A stretch of 64,000 bases of DNA from positions 8,121,981 through 8,185,980 of the forward strand of contig NC_060111.1 in assembly GCF_021155765.1 (NCBI RefSeq). The letters run 5' to 3'. The first letter of the stretch is position 1. Each line of letters starts with the position of its first letter. A program made the position numbers and the translations under genes. The stretch comes from Diprion similis (lineage: Eukaryota > Arthropoda > Insecta > Hymenoptera > Diprionidae). The notes below the pieces were generated by a model. The model did no database searches. It saw only the letters and a list, made by a program, of their open reading frames with translations, and had not been told where the DNA came from. Below are positions 35,752-49,595 of this stretch, in pieces.

Positions 35752-37688
35752 AATGGTCGAATTGAACGTGAAATGCGTACAATCGTAGAGGCAGCTAGAA
35801 CTGCAATACAATCGAAAGGTTTAGATGAAAATTTGCGGGCCGAAGGAATAAATTACGCAGTATTCACAATTAACAAATAACAAGCTCACAAAAGAATAAG
35901 ACGCCAGCCGAACTGTGGTTTGGACGCACGGTTGACATAAAAAAGCTAAGAATCTTTGGATGTGACTGTTACGTTTTATAACCAAAGCATAAACGAACAA
36001 AAATTGGTAAAAAGTCGATGAAAGGTATATAAATTTTTAGGTTACGATTTAGATTCACCGAACTACAGAATCTATTTTGAAGATAAAAATGATGTGACAA
36101 GTTCTGAAAATGTAATATTTGATGAAAAATTTAAGTCAAATCAAAGCCATACTGAAATGCAGATGCCTCTAAATGAAAACGAAAACGAAAATGAAAATAT
36201 TGTAATAGAGTCGGTGGATTCCGGATACGATACACCTGATGACGATACTTCAGATGAAAGTCAATTGTGCAATGATAGGTGAAGTAGAAGATATATCCGT
36301 GTCTGAAGCACGGAAAGATAAAAATTGGTACACAGCAATGCAAAATGAATTTGAGCCTCTAGTCAAAAATTCGATAGTACAGAGAAAGCTAGATGAATAG
36401 CGCGAGGATTTGAACAGTAAAAGGGTATAGATTATTTTGAAACGTTTAGTCCTGTTGCTCGTCATGCATTTACTCGATTGTTGCTAAGTCTTGCCGCGTC
36501 AAACAAAATAAAGCTAACGACATTCGATGTTGGAACAGCCTTCTTATATATATATATATATATATATGTATCAACCAGAAGGATTTGACGATGATTCAGG
36601 ACGCGTTTGTAAGCTTATTAAGAGTCTCTATGGTCTGAAGCAACCGCCTAAAAATTGGAATGAGAAAATTTCGTCGTATTTGAGGTTTGTTTTTTAAAAC
36701 ATTAGGATTTGAAAATACTGATGATGATCCGTGTGTCTACTTCAATAAAGATGGAACCATCATTATGATTTTATTTGTTGATGACGGAATAATTTGTGAA
36801 AAAGATGAATCTGAACTAGTCCAAATATTGAGAAAGGTGAATCAAAAGTTTGAGATCACGTTTAATACTGCAATAAGCAATCGTCTGTCATATTTAGGGA
36901 TGAATATTAAAAGTAAACTTAATTGGCATTTTCGTAAACCAAGTCCAGTATACCGAGAAAATTATCGAACGATTCAACCTTGAAAACTCTAGTCCTGTAT
37001 CCACACCGATGGAACGTGGTATGATAACTGACGAAAAAAAATTTGTAAACGATCAACCACTTGATGAACTGAATTCATATCGTGAAGCCATAGGTAGCTT
37101 ACTTAAACCAACTATAATTAGTCGTCCAGATATTAGTTTCGCGGTAGACTATCTAAGTAGACGGATGAGTAAACGAATGACGAGCCATTGGAAAATGGTA
37201 AAACGTGTGTTTCAATATTTCAACGGGACAACGAATTTTGGAATCTTCTTTAACGGAGATGATAACGTAATAGCCTATATTGACTCAGATTACGGAGGAG
37301 ATCCAGTGACTGGAAAGTATACGAGTGGTGTACTTATTCTAGGAATTCTACAGCCGAAGCTGAATATCGAGCAGCAGTATCATCTATTGATGATATTTGC
37401 TGGATAAGACGTTTAGGTAGCGAGTTAGGCATTAGAAATCTAAATAAACCCACAACCTTATATGTTGATAACAGATCAGCTATCTGTATGTTGCAAAACA
37501 CCCATGAAGGGAAAATTACAAAGGGGAAGAAACACATGGACATCCCACGTGAGTTCGTCCAAGAACATTTAGAATCCACTATTACCTTAAAACATGTAAA
37601 CAGTGACGAACAAATAGCCGATATTTTAACAAAACCTTTACCCTCGACAATTTTCAGATTATTAAGGAGTAAAGCAATTGAGGAAGAG
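35752..37688 (+). pseudogene. Copia polyprotein remnant (integrase end, RT, RNase H)
   Basis: Integrase end near 35752-35880 (IEREMRTIVEAARTAI), then ELWFGRTVDIKKLRIFGCD. Reverse transcriptase from about 36400, with YFETFSPVARH, SLYGLKQPP (near 36635) and LFVDDGII (near 36775). RNase H region 37009-37670 with SRPDISFAVDYLSR, IDSDYGGD and QIADILTKPL. Several in-frame stops and frame changes break it, and an AT microsatellite has expanded inside the RT at 36545-36568. It cannot make an active polyprotein. Confidence 0.9.
36545..36568. repeat. (TA)n microsatellite inside the Copia RT
   Basis: About a dozen TA units replace the short stretch that normally lies between AFLY and the YxQPEGF motif of Copia reverse transcriptase. 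Confidence 0.85.
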
Positions 37689-38093
37689 TGTTGAGTTTAA
37701 ATCTAATTACTTTGAAATGTAGAATCTGAGAATCAGGCTCAAGGCCGAAGTTAAATGTAAAAGCGGCCTGAAAGCATCATACTGCGTCATCCGGTATGCG
37801 CAGACATTTCCTTTCGAAACAGTCAGTCAGCAAGGAAGGATGTAAAATTTATTATTAGAAAGTGGATCCAACAGAATCCTCTGTCTAGTTGTTGAATTCG
37901 TCAGTAAAATTATTATGTGTGATTTTGTCCAAACTCTGAACATTGAAAGAAACATATATTCTCCCATAAAAGGTGCCTTGTCTTTTCCTTTTTGTTTCCT
38001 ATCAACGATACTTCGAATTCAAAAGATCGTAAGCTGAAGGACTGGTGTGAAATTCTTATAAACCCACTTCCAACCAAACGAAAAGTCACAACA
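37689..38093 (+). repeat. 3' LTR of the Copia element
   Basis: 405 bases, from TGTTGAG to the final ACA, followed by the target duplication gctac. Confidence 0.9.
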
Positions 38094-38566
38094 GCTACCA
38101 ACACTTATCGTAGATATTGGAGCAGATATCCGTCGACCTTTGCGCTCTTCATTGTTGTTTTATTTGCCAGATGTATATCTGTTTCGGACCTTAAATCAGG
38201 CATCGGCCATCCACATGAAGGCCTTGAACATGACCTCGGTAGTTATAGCTGACGAAGAATCGGCGAAGAATGATTAAACATGAATCACGAGGGTCGAACA
38301 TCATGACCAAAGAGATGACGTGAGAGATTACTTTTTGGTCTGAGTAAATGGAAACTGTGAAAAAATTCTTGATTGTTGTTTTGACTAGAATTTTTGCAAA
38401 GCAATTACTCGTGCATATCTTCGATGATATGCTCCGAAGCCTGCGTCCGGCTTTTCTGATACCGGCATCGGCGTGACGGGACAGATGAGTCCAGATCAAG
38501 TGCAGCCCTGTGTCAGTCTCGATGCTCATTGTCAGTTGGATGTAGTTTTCGAAGCTGTTCGGTGAA
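38094..38566. other. 5' flank of Nimrod gene B
   Basis: Resumes the unit sequence after the Copia insertion (caacacttatcg, matching 24707 onward). The 140 bases before the start codon (38427-38566) form the conserved likely promoter and 5' UTR shared with copies A and C. Confidence 0.5.
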
Positions 38567-41500
38567 ATGGAAGAATCGCAAATGACAGTTCGGGTCATTT
38601 TTCGTATAGCAGTAACGCTAGTTGCTCTTATTTCTCCGGTGTATTCTCTATACGGAGATGCAGGTGCAGTGTGTCGTACTGTGAAAAGGCAAGATATATC
38701 TCCCGTGTTAAATACGACGCTGTAATTTTCGAATATTAGCTTCTCTCTCGCCCATAGTTACCATGCATTAATCCTGGATAGACAAAATAGTGCGTTAATG
38801 GATTTCAAGCAGGTTCATTATCCACAAAATACATCTACTCAGAAAAATAATTTGATCTCAGCATCGCAGAACATGTCTACGAAGTAAGAGTCGACATTTT
38901 TTTGTTGAGAGAATAAATTCAAATTACGGGTAAAAGTGGGGAAATTGAAAATGGTAATGAAATTCCAGAATAATTTATAGGAAGTGTAATGAGTACCGTA
39001 AAATCACTGCGATGATTTGAAAATATTCAGCAAACTTGTTTTCAACATATCAAATCTTGAGATACTTGGTATATATCCTCACGGAAAAGAGCTTTTTTGA
39101 CTGTGGCACAACGAGTTCTAACGAGTTGAATTTACTTGCTAATGATCTCTGTTGAAATTTATGACACTTCAACGTCAACTTGTTCTCATTGAAATTTGTT
39201 AAAGAAAGGGTTTTTGAGAAATCTTGCATCATATTTGACTAGGACGTGGAACCTCCTTGAGTTATTTTCTGAGCCATATGTGACAGTTAGATACACGATA
39301 CATAATTTTGTAACCACTTTGTTTTTTTCTCAGTCAATGGGCGAGGAGGTATGGGAGAGAGCGGAACGGTGAGGTGAGATTGGCTTTCAATTGTCGTCAT
39401 TATTCTAATTGGACTGACCTTTCCCAAAAACTTTAGTCAACTATGTATTTCTCTGTCTATCGCAGTGGTATCGGAAATGGATTTCAAGAGATATATGCTG
39501 TTCAGGTTATTCGCGAACAGCTTCGGGTACTTGTGAGCCGATTTGTTTATCAAGTTGTGAGCACGGTTATTGTGCGAAACCGTATACATGTGCCTGCCAT
39601 CGTGGCTTCCAGTTGGTTAACAATAATTGTGAACCGGTATGCAATAATCCTTGCGTACATGGAAGGTGCGTTGCGCCAAATACTTGCACCTGCTTTTCGG
39701 GCTACAATATGAAGAGCGACGGACACACATGCGAGCCGACGTGTCTCTCTGGGTGCGAAAATGGATGGTGCGCGAGACCGAATGTCTGCGAATGTCATCC
39801 CTACTATCAAAAGAACAACGACAACAAGTGTGTACCAGTGTGTAAGGAGGATTGTATTAACGGCAAATGTGTGCAGCCAGACGTCTGCTCCTGCAACAAC
39901 GGTTTTCAAGTCTCTGAGCACGACACCTTCGTCTGCGAACCAACGTGCAGTAAGCCCTGCATATTTGGAAAATGCACTGCACCTGAAACATGCACCTGTG
40001 AGAGTGGCTACAAAACGATATCTGACTCACACGTGTGTGAACCAGTTTGTTCTTCTGGCTGTGAACACGGATGGTGTGAAAAACCGAACGTGTGTGCCTG
40101 TCATTCTGGATACGAGATAACTGATACGAACACGTGTAAGCCCGTTTGTAAAGAAGGTTGCGTCAACGGATACTGTGTAAGCCCCGAAGTCTGTGCCTGC
40201 AACGAAGGTTTTGAGGTATCCCAGCATAATCATTCCGTATGTGAGCCTAAGTGCAGTGAGCTCTGTGTATCCGGATACTGTACAGCTCCTGAGACGTGTA
40301 CGTGCAACAGTGGCTACAAACTTAGTTTGAATAAATTTGTCTGCGAACCAGCGTGCGAATCTTCTTGTACCCACGGTTGGTGTGAGGCACCAAATATCTG
40401 TGCCTGTAACACTGGTTATGAGAGAAATGAGAATAACGAGTGCATTCCAGTGTGCCAACGGCCGTGTAAGAATGGAAAGTGTGTAGCACCTGATGTCTGT
40501 GCTTGCGATCTAGGCTTTCGGTTGTCCCAGGACGATAATTTCGTCTGCGAGCCCAAGTGTACCGAGGCATGCATATCTGGGCGTTGTACCGCACCTGACA
40601 CGTGTACTTGCAACGACGGATACAAATTAGGTTTGAGCAAATTTGTTTGCAAACCGATATGTACATCATCTTGTGATCACGGTTGGTGTCTCGAGCCAAA
40701 CGTCTGCGGATGTGACTCTGGGTATGAAAGAAGTGAAGATAACGAATGTCTTCCAGTATGCAGGAGCATTTGCGTGAACGGAAAGTGTGTGGAACCAGAC
40801 ACCTGCGTCTGCAACGATGGTTTCGAAGAATCGCAAAATGACGCCTCCGTGTGCCAGCCAAGGTGTAGTGAGCCCTGCAAATTTGGAAATTGCACAGCTC
40901 CTGAGAGATGCACATGTTTTGAGGACTATTTATTAGGAGCCGACAATTACACTTGCAAACCAGTTTGCGACGAACCGTGTGAAAACGGGTACTGCGACGA
41001 GCCAAACGTCTGCGGGTGTAACCCTGGCTACACAAGGACTGGTGCTAACAAGTGCGATCCAATTTGCGAGAGACCTTGCGTCAACGGAAAATGCACTGCT
41101 CCGGATAGATGCACTTGCAACGAAGGTTTCAATCGCTCCGAAAATGGCGATGACTTCATCTGCGATCCTATCTGCAATGCGACCTGCATTTTCGGAAGTT
41201 GTACGGCCCCCAACACGTGTTCTTGTGACGAAGGCTACAAGCTCACCCCCCAGTCAATCTACATTTGCAAACCAATATGCCAGAGCGAGTGCGCTCATGG
41301 CAAATGCGAGGCACCAAACTCTTGCGATTGCGACGCTGGTTACATCGGGTATCTGGAACTTGCATCAAACACTTCCATGTGCAAGCCCTGGTGCGATGAC
41401 ATTTGCTCCAACGGGACATGCACCGCACCCTACACGTGCACCTGTGACCCTGGTTTTGAGTACAACTCGAATACAACAGACTGCGACCCGGTATGTAACG

Positions 41501-43335
41501 ACCCTTGTATCAATGGATTCTGCGAAAGTCCGGGAACCTGTAGTTGCCTCGAAGGTTATACCAATACCACAGAAGACGCGGGTAACTGTGAACCAATCTG
41601 CGAACGCTGCGTGCATGGAACCTGTGTGGCGCCTGATGAATGCGTTTGCAATGACGGATTTGAAAGTAGCAAGTCGGAAAATGGAACATGCGAGCCCACT
41701 TGCGAACCCGGGTGCGTTTATGGATTGTGCACTGTTCAAGGATGCAACTGCTCGTACGGCTGGGTAGGAAATTTCTGTGACAAACCATCACTGTGCATTA
41801 TCACGGAATTCACTCGGGATTCTTCGACTTCCTACTCTTCAGCTACGACTGAAGCAGTCAGGTGAGCATCATGTTTTTATAACAAAATTAGGCTATCCGA
41901 AGAAAATGTTTTTCAATTTCACAGCTGCAGTTTCATTGCAATTTCAAACCAATCCCGAAAATCTATGAAACCTATGGTATTTCGCCTGAAATTTATTTAA
42001 CCAAGATTTTCACTCTCCAAACATCGGCAACAGCCGAAAATTCATGAACTCGTCCTCAGTTGCAGGTTTCGCTTTTTTCTGTGTCGCGTAATTTGATTTC
42101 ACGTGTCTATGATTCAATGCGGAACATGGCTGCACCGAACCAGCCGGATAACATTAATTTGGGGAAATTATCGGGTGAAGTGCAGAACCCATGTTGTGAA
42201 TCCAATTTCCGATGTGTTTATATATTATTTCACACTTTGTCCCTCATACCAGTTTGCCGTAAACAAGTTAAGAACATTTTTATTCTTCAGGCTTATTTCA
42301 TTCAGTCAAAGTCACACTTAAAATAGTTGCAAGTGATTGGCATCGAACGAAATTACAGAATGTTATGTTCCCGAGCGTGTCAGAATACTCTGATACACAA
42401 ATTTCAACTTTCATGACAATTTCATTGGTATTCTGCATTTTCTCACATCGCGCAGTTCATCAAAAAATATCGAAATCAAACTCACAATGAGTGGCACAGC
42501 ATTTTTCATCCATAACTCCATTCTAGAATATTAAAAGAGATGTGCATTGTTCTTTCGCGGATCCTATCGATACGTGATGATCCGTACTTCTTTGACATAT
42601 CATGCATTCTGTTAATATATCATACCGATTACACAGTGCTGAGTAACATTGGCATGTTTTTGGTGTGTTGCAGTGTTATGACCGATCCTTGGGATTACGA
42701 CTCGACTGGTTACACAACCGAAGATCCTCCAGTGGAATGGCAGGGGCCCGTATGTCGCTCGGAATGCATTGACCAACTCAATATGACGTTCGTCAACTTG
42801 ACCCAGTTTACTGCGGATGCGACATATTATTACATTCCTATTGGTTTGTGAAAGATTTGATCATCAAGTCACTAACAATTCCGTCATGAAATCGTTGATC
42901 TGTTTTCTTTTCAATTTATTCATCAATTTGTACACAAACAAACTTTACTTTCAGACTCAGCGTGTAACCTCGTCACAGGAAAGTCATTTCACATGAGCAC
43001 AATTGGCACCGGAGTAGCAGTTGCGCTGTTCATCACTGTCTCCACCATCATCTTCATTATTGGAAGAAAATGGAAAACGAGAAGCATAGCAAAAAGTGAG
43101 TTCGTCAATAGTCTATAAATTATGCTTCCAGAAATTCACGAAAATCTGAAGAAATGTGCTCATTTTTGTGTCGCAATTCATGTACCAAACTCTCGCAGGA
43201 TATTTCCAATGTTCAAAATGAATTAGCCCTAATCTAGTATCATTTATCAAAAATGATTGGTTATCTGTGCTTTCAGGTGAATCAATGGAATGCATCAACG
43301 GCGTTTACGTTTCAGAAAATCCAATCAAATTGTGA
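38567..43335 (+). CDS. Nimrod-type EGF-repeat receptor, copy B (spliced)
   Basis: Exons: 38567-38688, 39334-39373, 39466-41861, 42674-42843, 42955-43095, 43277-43335; phases match and give 975 residues. The signal peptide is about residues 1-27 (VIFRIAVTLVALISPVYS at its core). The CCSGY motif is followed by about 22 NIM repeats, a Ser/Thr-rich linker, a membrane segment near 924-946 (STIGTGVAVALFITVSTI onward) and a tail of about 29 residues ending SENPIKL. Expected place: the hemocyte surface, with the repeats outside. Odd point: the first intron starts with GC instead of GT (aaaag|gcaaga), where A and C have gtaag; the rest of the site fits a working GC donor. The gene is a mosaic of A-like and C-like blocks. 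Confidence 0.92.
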
Positions 43336-44480
43336 TGAAAGAAGTCTCCTCCTCTTCTGTTGATCGTTCAACAAATTGCAAACAATTCCAAGCAAACGCA
43401 ATTTAAGTATTCTGTTATTCATCCCACGTGCCCTCAAATTATCCAAATAATGCGTGCAATTTTTTCTCATATAATTTTCTATTGTTGGCACAGTCAATAC
43501 AGAACTAACTGTGGAATATAATAATGATGTTTTCAGCAAAACACCTGTATAATACGAAACCAATATTTGTATCTAGATTGTGATTGAAAAAAATAATATA
43601 TCATCGAAACAAGTCAGTCATTTATGCACATCTGTTTTACTTCGAGACATGGATCTTCATAATCATAGAGAATCATTGAAATTAGATTCGGAATACTTAT
43701 AAATAAATGAATCAAAGTCGTGTCAATATCCACAAAGTAAGCATATTGGCGTTGATTATATCGGTTATTCATATAACCAGACTGTTCTAAATTTGACTCG
43801 GTCTTCAGATACAAATAAAATAGATCTTTCATTCGAAATTGAATCAAAAGTTTCTACAGGGTTGCCAAATATGACATTCGGTACAAAATGGTATCGGAAT
43901 AATGAATGAAACGAACGATTATTAATAATTTATTAAAAAATTGAAGAAGTACTGCGATAATGAGTGCATCCGTAAAAATTCCAAAGAATTAAAGCTGAAA
44001 CACAAGAGTGTTGCCGGAGGAAAAATATCATTCATGACACAAAGTTATAGAACGTATGTCGTGATGCATTGTATTTGAACATGCATTTTTCACACGTACT
44101 GCATTAATAATCGGAATTTAGTAAGCAAGTTCGAATTCATACTCGCAAAATAAAAAATCGATAAATGTTGGCATTTAAATTGAATAATTATGACCGTGAA
44201 CCATGATTATTAATTCAAATAATTGATTTCAATTTTCTTTATTTCAAAAATTTCGGAAAAAACTAAGACTTGTCATCGTCATGCGTGTAAAAATCATTTT
44301 CCACGTCTAGTATCAACATCATATCATTGAGTAGTAACGTGCCGTTATTTTGTTTTTATTCATTTATTTTTATATATTTGTTATGATTCGCAAGGTACTT
44401 TAGTGCCTCAAAAAAACAGTTGATTTTTCTTTGTTATACTTGATCGGCTATTTCATCAGGCCATGATTGTAACATAATAT
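43336..44480. other. 3' flank of Nimrod gene B, first part
   Basis: Aligns with unit A from about 33190 and unit C from about 56250; the about 0.9 kb just after the gene in those units is missing here. No gene seen. Confidence 0.6.
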
Positions 44481-47400
44481 CTAGAATTCCGCTCGAACGC
44501 GTGTATGAATCGACTTTAAGTTTTAAGTACAGAATTTTGGCATCGAAATCCCGCCCCCTATTGATTTTCGTATAAATCTGAATCCGTATTCGGCCCGTAT
44601 AATATTATAAAGTTGCGAAGTGGGTCGATAAAAGATTAATAAAACAAAATGGCCGCTGGGTAAGGCAGTTATTAATTAATAATGCAACAGCCAGATGGCG
44701 CTGCCCACGCTTAACCAAAATGGCCGCCTCATGCCTCTGTCACGCTGTCAATGTGAAATGTTTATGATAACTTATTACCTATTTATTTATGTTATCCAAT
44801 CTTAGAATCAATTTGCAAAGTTCGTGAAAATCAGTTATGCTTATGGTGTACTCTACACATCTCGTAGAGTTTCCGAGTTATCTACTGACTTCTGAAAGAG
44901 CCAGTCCAGCCTTCTAAAGGTCAATTGTTAGGGGCATTACGGGCTCTTGTGATTTCACGAAACGGATCGTCCAAGGTAGGTGCAAATTCAGAATCGAACC
45001 AAAGAAAAGATGAGATATTCTGCAATACGATACAAATTCAACAAACTGCCTGAAATAACAAACAGAATATAATCAGCCACATTTGTGACATGCGTACATG
45101 GCTATTTAGCAAATGCCAAGAAGAAGGTTGTTTACTCGTCATAATTGGCATAAAACAATGCTAATCAAAGCTATTGGAAGAATACTCACGATGCTTCATT
45201 CATATCGGACGGTATGTTACTTCGTTAATTCTTATTGGATTATATTTATACACAGAACATTTAATATATGAACAGCTTAGCCTCAACCTCTTCACCTCTA
45301 CCAAATGCAGAACCTGTTCGTTTATTGAATTTTATGTTTTGTACGTATTTATTGATTAGTTTACTTCAATTCATTGTCGCACGGTGTAGTACTTATCAGT
45401 AATAAAACGGAACCTTTTCTTTGCTTGAGGTCAGCTCAGTTTAGGAAGGAGTAGGGTAATTGAAATAATCGGACACTTTATTATAGTAATAACTGCAGTT
45501 TATTTATAGTGTCGTTCGGATCACTAAGGAAAACAGAAATATAAGAGCGTATGCTGCAATCAACTTGGCTTCTCGTAATAAATAATTATAAATAACATCT
45601 ATATATGTACAACAGATTGAAGAATATCCTTACGTACTAGGCAGGATATGACGGGTATTAAATCGGCGGTGCCAGTACAATGGTTATATCTTTAGATATA
45701 TATATATAATATATATATTAGACTGTTTCAAAATGAATCGGTAATTTTTTTTTTTTGATTTACACAATCTTAAACTATACTTGGACATCAAAAAATAATC
45801 CTTGCGAAAGGAGTGGCCAGTCCTTCAAGATTTAGACGTGTCTCATCGGACTTTTGTCTTTTTTTATTTCGTCAATACGTAAATAATGAATTTACATATA
45901 TACAATATCGACGAGTTTCAGCTCGTAGCTGAACGAATATAAAATAAACTGTTGAGAGATTTAAATCATAAGGATTCTCACAGAATTGTTGGAATTGTTT
46001 TAAATATATAAGACCTTGTCATATTTAGAATCTACCGGTGGTTTTTGTATTTAAAATAAAATTGTTCTAAATGTTCTGCATCACCCACAAACTTGAAAAA
46101 TCGTTCAAAAATCGTTCAAAAATCGTTTGAAACAGATGAAATTTTAATAGTTGTTCAGCTAACTGTGTAATCATTTTACATCAAATCGCTGGGAGTTGTT
46201 AAGAGCATTTGGAATAGCTGATATTTGTAAAGAATCAATTTGAAAATGCTGAAATCATTGAGAGTGGTATGAAATCTTCTAAACGCTATGAGACTTCTCC
46301 AATCGGTTGAATTAGGTTCTGCAATACTTGCGAAGTAAGACACCCAATAGATTGTACATATAATACGGAGAGTACTCATTGTTATAGTACTTTACACATA
46401 CCTTAAATTCTCTATTCACCGTATAGTATCTGGTTAAATATGTATTAGGTACTGTGTTACTTGTAAAGTTATTTTAACACTTGTGGTGTTGTACTTTAGA
46501 TATGCACTATCGTGACGATTCACCGTAGTGTTCTAACAGAAAGATGACAACCTTTACTACGATTTGTTGTTGTTTTATCAGAGCTATAGATTAATTTCTG
46601 AATGTAAATTCATGAAAAAACATATGCTACAGCTACATGTATTGTTAATGAGTAAATTAGTGTTAAGAATTCAAAACTGTATAAAATAGAATCATGTACT
46701 GAGACTGACAAATTTCGGCTATACTTGTTGTGTTAGGCGGTTAAAAAAAAGAAATTGCAAAAAAAAAAAAATTGTCATTTATCGTTTTCACTTCGCAGTG
46801 TCTTCACTTCTTACTAGAAAATCGGGGTAGACGTATATTGTCACGGATTATGTCGTTTGGGTATTGAGTCAGCGAGTTGAGGTTGAGGACTCGGTCTGTC
46901 TACAGCTAGGCAAGGATTTCTGTAATTTCCCTTGTTCCTAGTGCGAATACGGGTGTTTTTATCAAACATCTTCGAACAGACTGCAGACGTATAATGATGG
47001 TCACTAAACAATTCGCTCGCCAGCCTCCTTCAAGTCTCCGGAAGACTTTTTGCGGCCATATCTTACCGGGTATTGGTGGTAGTTATTATTATTATTTATG
47101 TAATCATGCGCAAATTGAATTAGCCGCATTACTATTTTGGTTTCTCATGACGGATAAGTCATACAGTTATCAACTACGAATGCTACGTATCACAATAGGT
47201 ATAAGAGTTGTGGTTCGCTTATCATCAGTTCATTGGTTGGTACGATACAATAAAACGAATAAATGATGTGAAAAAAAATTTACTGAAATGCATATGTTCA
47301 GTCTAAAATCTAAACTATACAATAATATGACTGTTGTAAAGAAATTATTTTATTTGAAAATTTTATGTCAAATCAGGTCATACAGTTTAACAGATTATAC

Positions 47401-48593
47401 ATACATAAATTAAAATTAATGGCTAATTACATGCAAACATTTCTACTAGCGAGATTATTATACATTCATTCTTCACATTCATTTATTTAAAATGCACAGA
47501 TCAGCCAAGTATAGTTATGTTAAATATTTCTGATAAATTTAAATTCTGTTGTACAAATGAAGCTAAATTATATAAGAGAGTGAAGTTAAGTTAAACAGAA
47601 TTTTTCCAGATAAGAATAAATTTATGTATTGATCGTAAAGGCAGTAAACTTAACTGAGTTTGTGATGAGGAATAACGGTCCGCTGCACGATAAACTTACG
47701 ATCGTGTGCTTATGTGAAGTTTGTTGAGAAAAATGCGGTTCTCTAGTTAGGATAATCCTCGTTGATTTTACAAATGTCCTCCCACAGGGTTCGATGTATG
47801 ATAATTCGTTGTATTATAATTGAGACCGAGATTGGACTATTGTCACACCGACGATACGTTATATTTAGTGAAATTATAAAGACTTTAAAAAGAAATTGAA
47901 ATACGACTCTACAAGGAATATCTGTTATCGTTGTGACTGATCGGGTGGGCGCCTCTTCGCAGAGTGTCTGCTCAAAGTTAAATCTCCATATTTCCATCCG
48001 CCCATCGACACCGTGCTTAAAACGTCATTGAGACTAGCGCGTTAATATTTGAATCTTAGACTGTTCAAAGTTAACTGATCGATAGACTGAATCCCATAAA
48101 GTCTTAATTCTATAAAATATCAACTTGAACTGTGAGTGGCAAAAAAAGTTACAAACTCGTACGCTAGTTAAATTGAGCGATCTTATTCAAATATTGAACA
48201 ATCAATCGGTGGTTCCGATGCACAATTACTTTTGTTGAAAAGAAAGAAGGAAATTCAGTGAATTTATTTGACGATAACAGCTGGCCTTAGAGACGCAATT
48301 ATTACACGGAATCACACACGTCACGAATAAGTATGACCGTTTCGATAAAAAATACAGAGCAAATGTGCCCGCCAAGTACGTAGCGCTTGGAATGATGTTT
48401 CGATATCACTACACGAAACAGCGAGGTCCGACTTCACGACGTATACCTACTTGCTGGGAGATCGTAGGGCTTGGGGTTCATTCCTGATTTCACGACAGAG
48501 ACTGGCATTATCTAAGTTACTCTTCAATTTTCATTGTAATTTGTTATCGGTAACTCGGCGGATTTTTTTTACCTTTCAGATGTTTTTGCCTAG
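44481..48593. other. 4.1 kb segment present only in unit B
   Basis: Units A and C read 'taacataatattgaaattcc' without a break. In B this is split, with 4113 bases between. The segment begins ctagaattccgctcg and its far end reads ctaggc on the other strand, so four bases are inverted at the tips. Long parts are AT-rich. Some GC-richer parts (44640-44760, 46830-47060, 48280-48480) contain short frames (46994-47266 plus, 47743-47997 minus, 48451-48636 plus) that I do not recognise. No transposase, reverse transcriptase or tRNA is visible. It may be a large non-autonomous element or a copied genomic piece. Confidence 0.65.
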
Positions 48594-49083
48594 ATTGAAA
48601 TTCCTGAAAGGAAAACGTCGTGCGATTTTTTTTTAGAGATTGTACATCGATATGTTGTATCATACGTTCTTAAGTAGCTTGTGAAAGTAAAGAGATAATG
48701 AAAGTAGCATCGCGTGAGATTCACGAGCAGCCCTTATGCAGAGGGATTGGCTAAACAGTGAAGAAAGATTCTCTGAAAACTTGACGTTGTCAATGCTTTC
48801 GAAAATTCTAATAACAGCAAAAAATTGTTCACACATTTCAAAAGGATCTAACCCCAAAAAATAAGCAAATGAACGCAGTATTGACTAAATGGGGTAGTTG
48901 AGGAGACGGTGCAGGGTGGTTTTTTTAATCGCCGCACGCAAAAATCTCGTAAAATAGAGAAGATTCGAGAAAAGTTTCATACATTTGGTTGAAGAATTTC
49001 GGAGAGGAAAGGTAATGCTGATTACGTTTCATTTGTCACTGACTTGATTATGATGGGAAAAAATCTTTGTCAAGAAACTTCAA
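48594..49083. other. 3' flank of Nimrod gene B, second part
   Basis: Continues the unit sequence after the 4.1 kb segment and matches 34312-34803 and 57553-57990. No gene seen. Confidence 0.6.
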
Positions 49084-49595
49084 ATTGACAAATTATTTTA
49101 ATGATTATCAGAGTTCAATTTCAAAGGGAAAAAAAAAAAACGTTGTGATCCGAAGAGAATTTTGTACACTGAGAGTCAATTCCAACTGAGTATTGAATTT
49201 GATTTAAGACGGTCTTAAGTAGTCTACCCAACCGACGAGCAAAAGAAGGGTTTTGCACAAAATTTTTTATAAGTTTGAATCGTAAATATTGATGACTGCT
49301 TCATTAGGCTCAATGAATCACGCTAGAATTACATTAAGAAAGCATTTTTATTGATCTCAATCACTTTTTACTCACGAAATTCGTAGTTGAAAATCAGTAT
49401 GAAAAAAAAAGTGAACCAGAAGTTCATATTAAGAACAGACATGGCAGTTTATCATGCCTATCTTTTGGTTATAAAATCATGTGAATTTTAGTCGTGGGAG
49501 CTTGTCAGCTATTCTTGAGAACGAACGGAAACTCGCTGATGACTAGATACACAGTAAAAACATAAACGATAAGTGGCCGTCTGCATGTAAGCCAC

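Larger units (their letters stand above)
35305..38093 (+). mobile_element. Decayed Copia-type LTR retrotransposon
   Basis: The LTRs begin TGTT and the 3' LTR ends CA. A 5-base target duplication gctac stands on both sides (35300-35304 and 38094-38098); unit A shows the empty site with a single gctac. The interior keeps the C-terminal part of the integrase, the reverse transcriptase and the RNase H, in Copia order, so gag, protease and most of the integrase are deleted next to the 5' LTR. A purine-rich tract (gaggaagag) precedes the 3' LTR. Many base differences between the LTRs show that it is old. Confidence 0.92.
34804..49083 (+). repeat. Tandem duplication unit B (about 14.3 kb)
   Basis: Same order as unit A with three differences. 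A decayed Copia element is inserted at 35305-38093. The 3' flank has lost about 0.9 kb just after the gene (near 43345). A 4.1 kb segment at 44481-48593 has no counterpart in A or C. Confidence 0.85.

Noticed and set aside
44985..45060. Possible minus-strand tRNA with a T-loop-like ggttcgattc
   Set aside because: No matching A-box, acceptor stem or anticodon arm could be found upstream at the right spacing.
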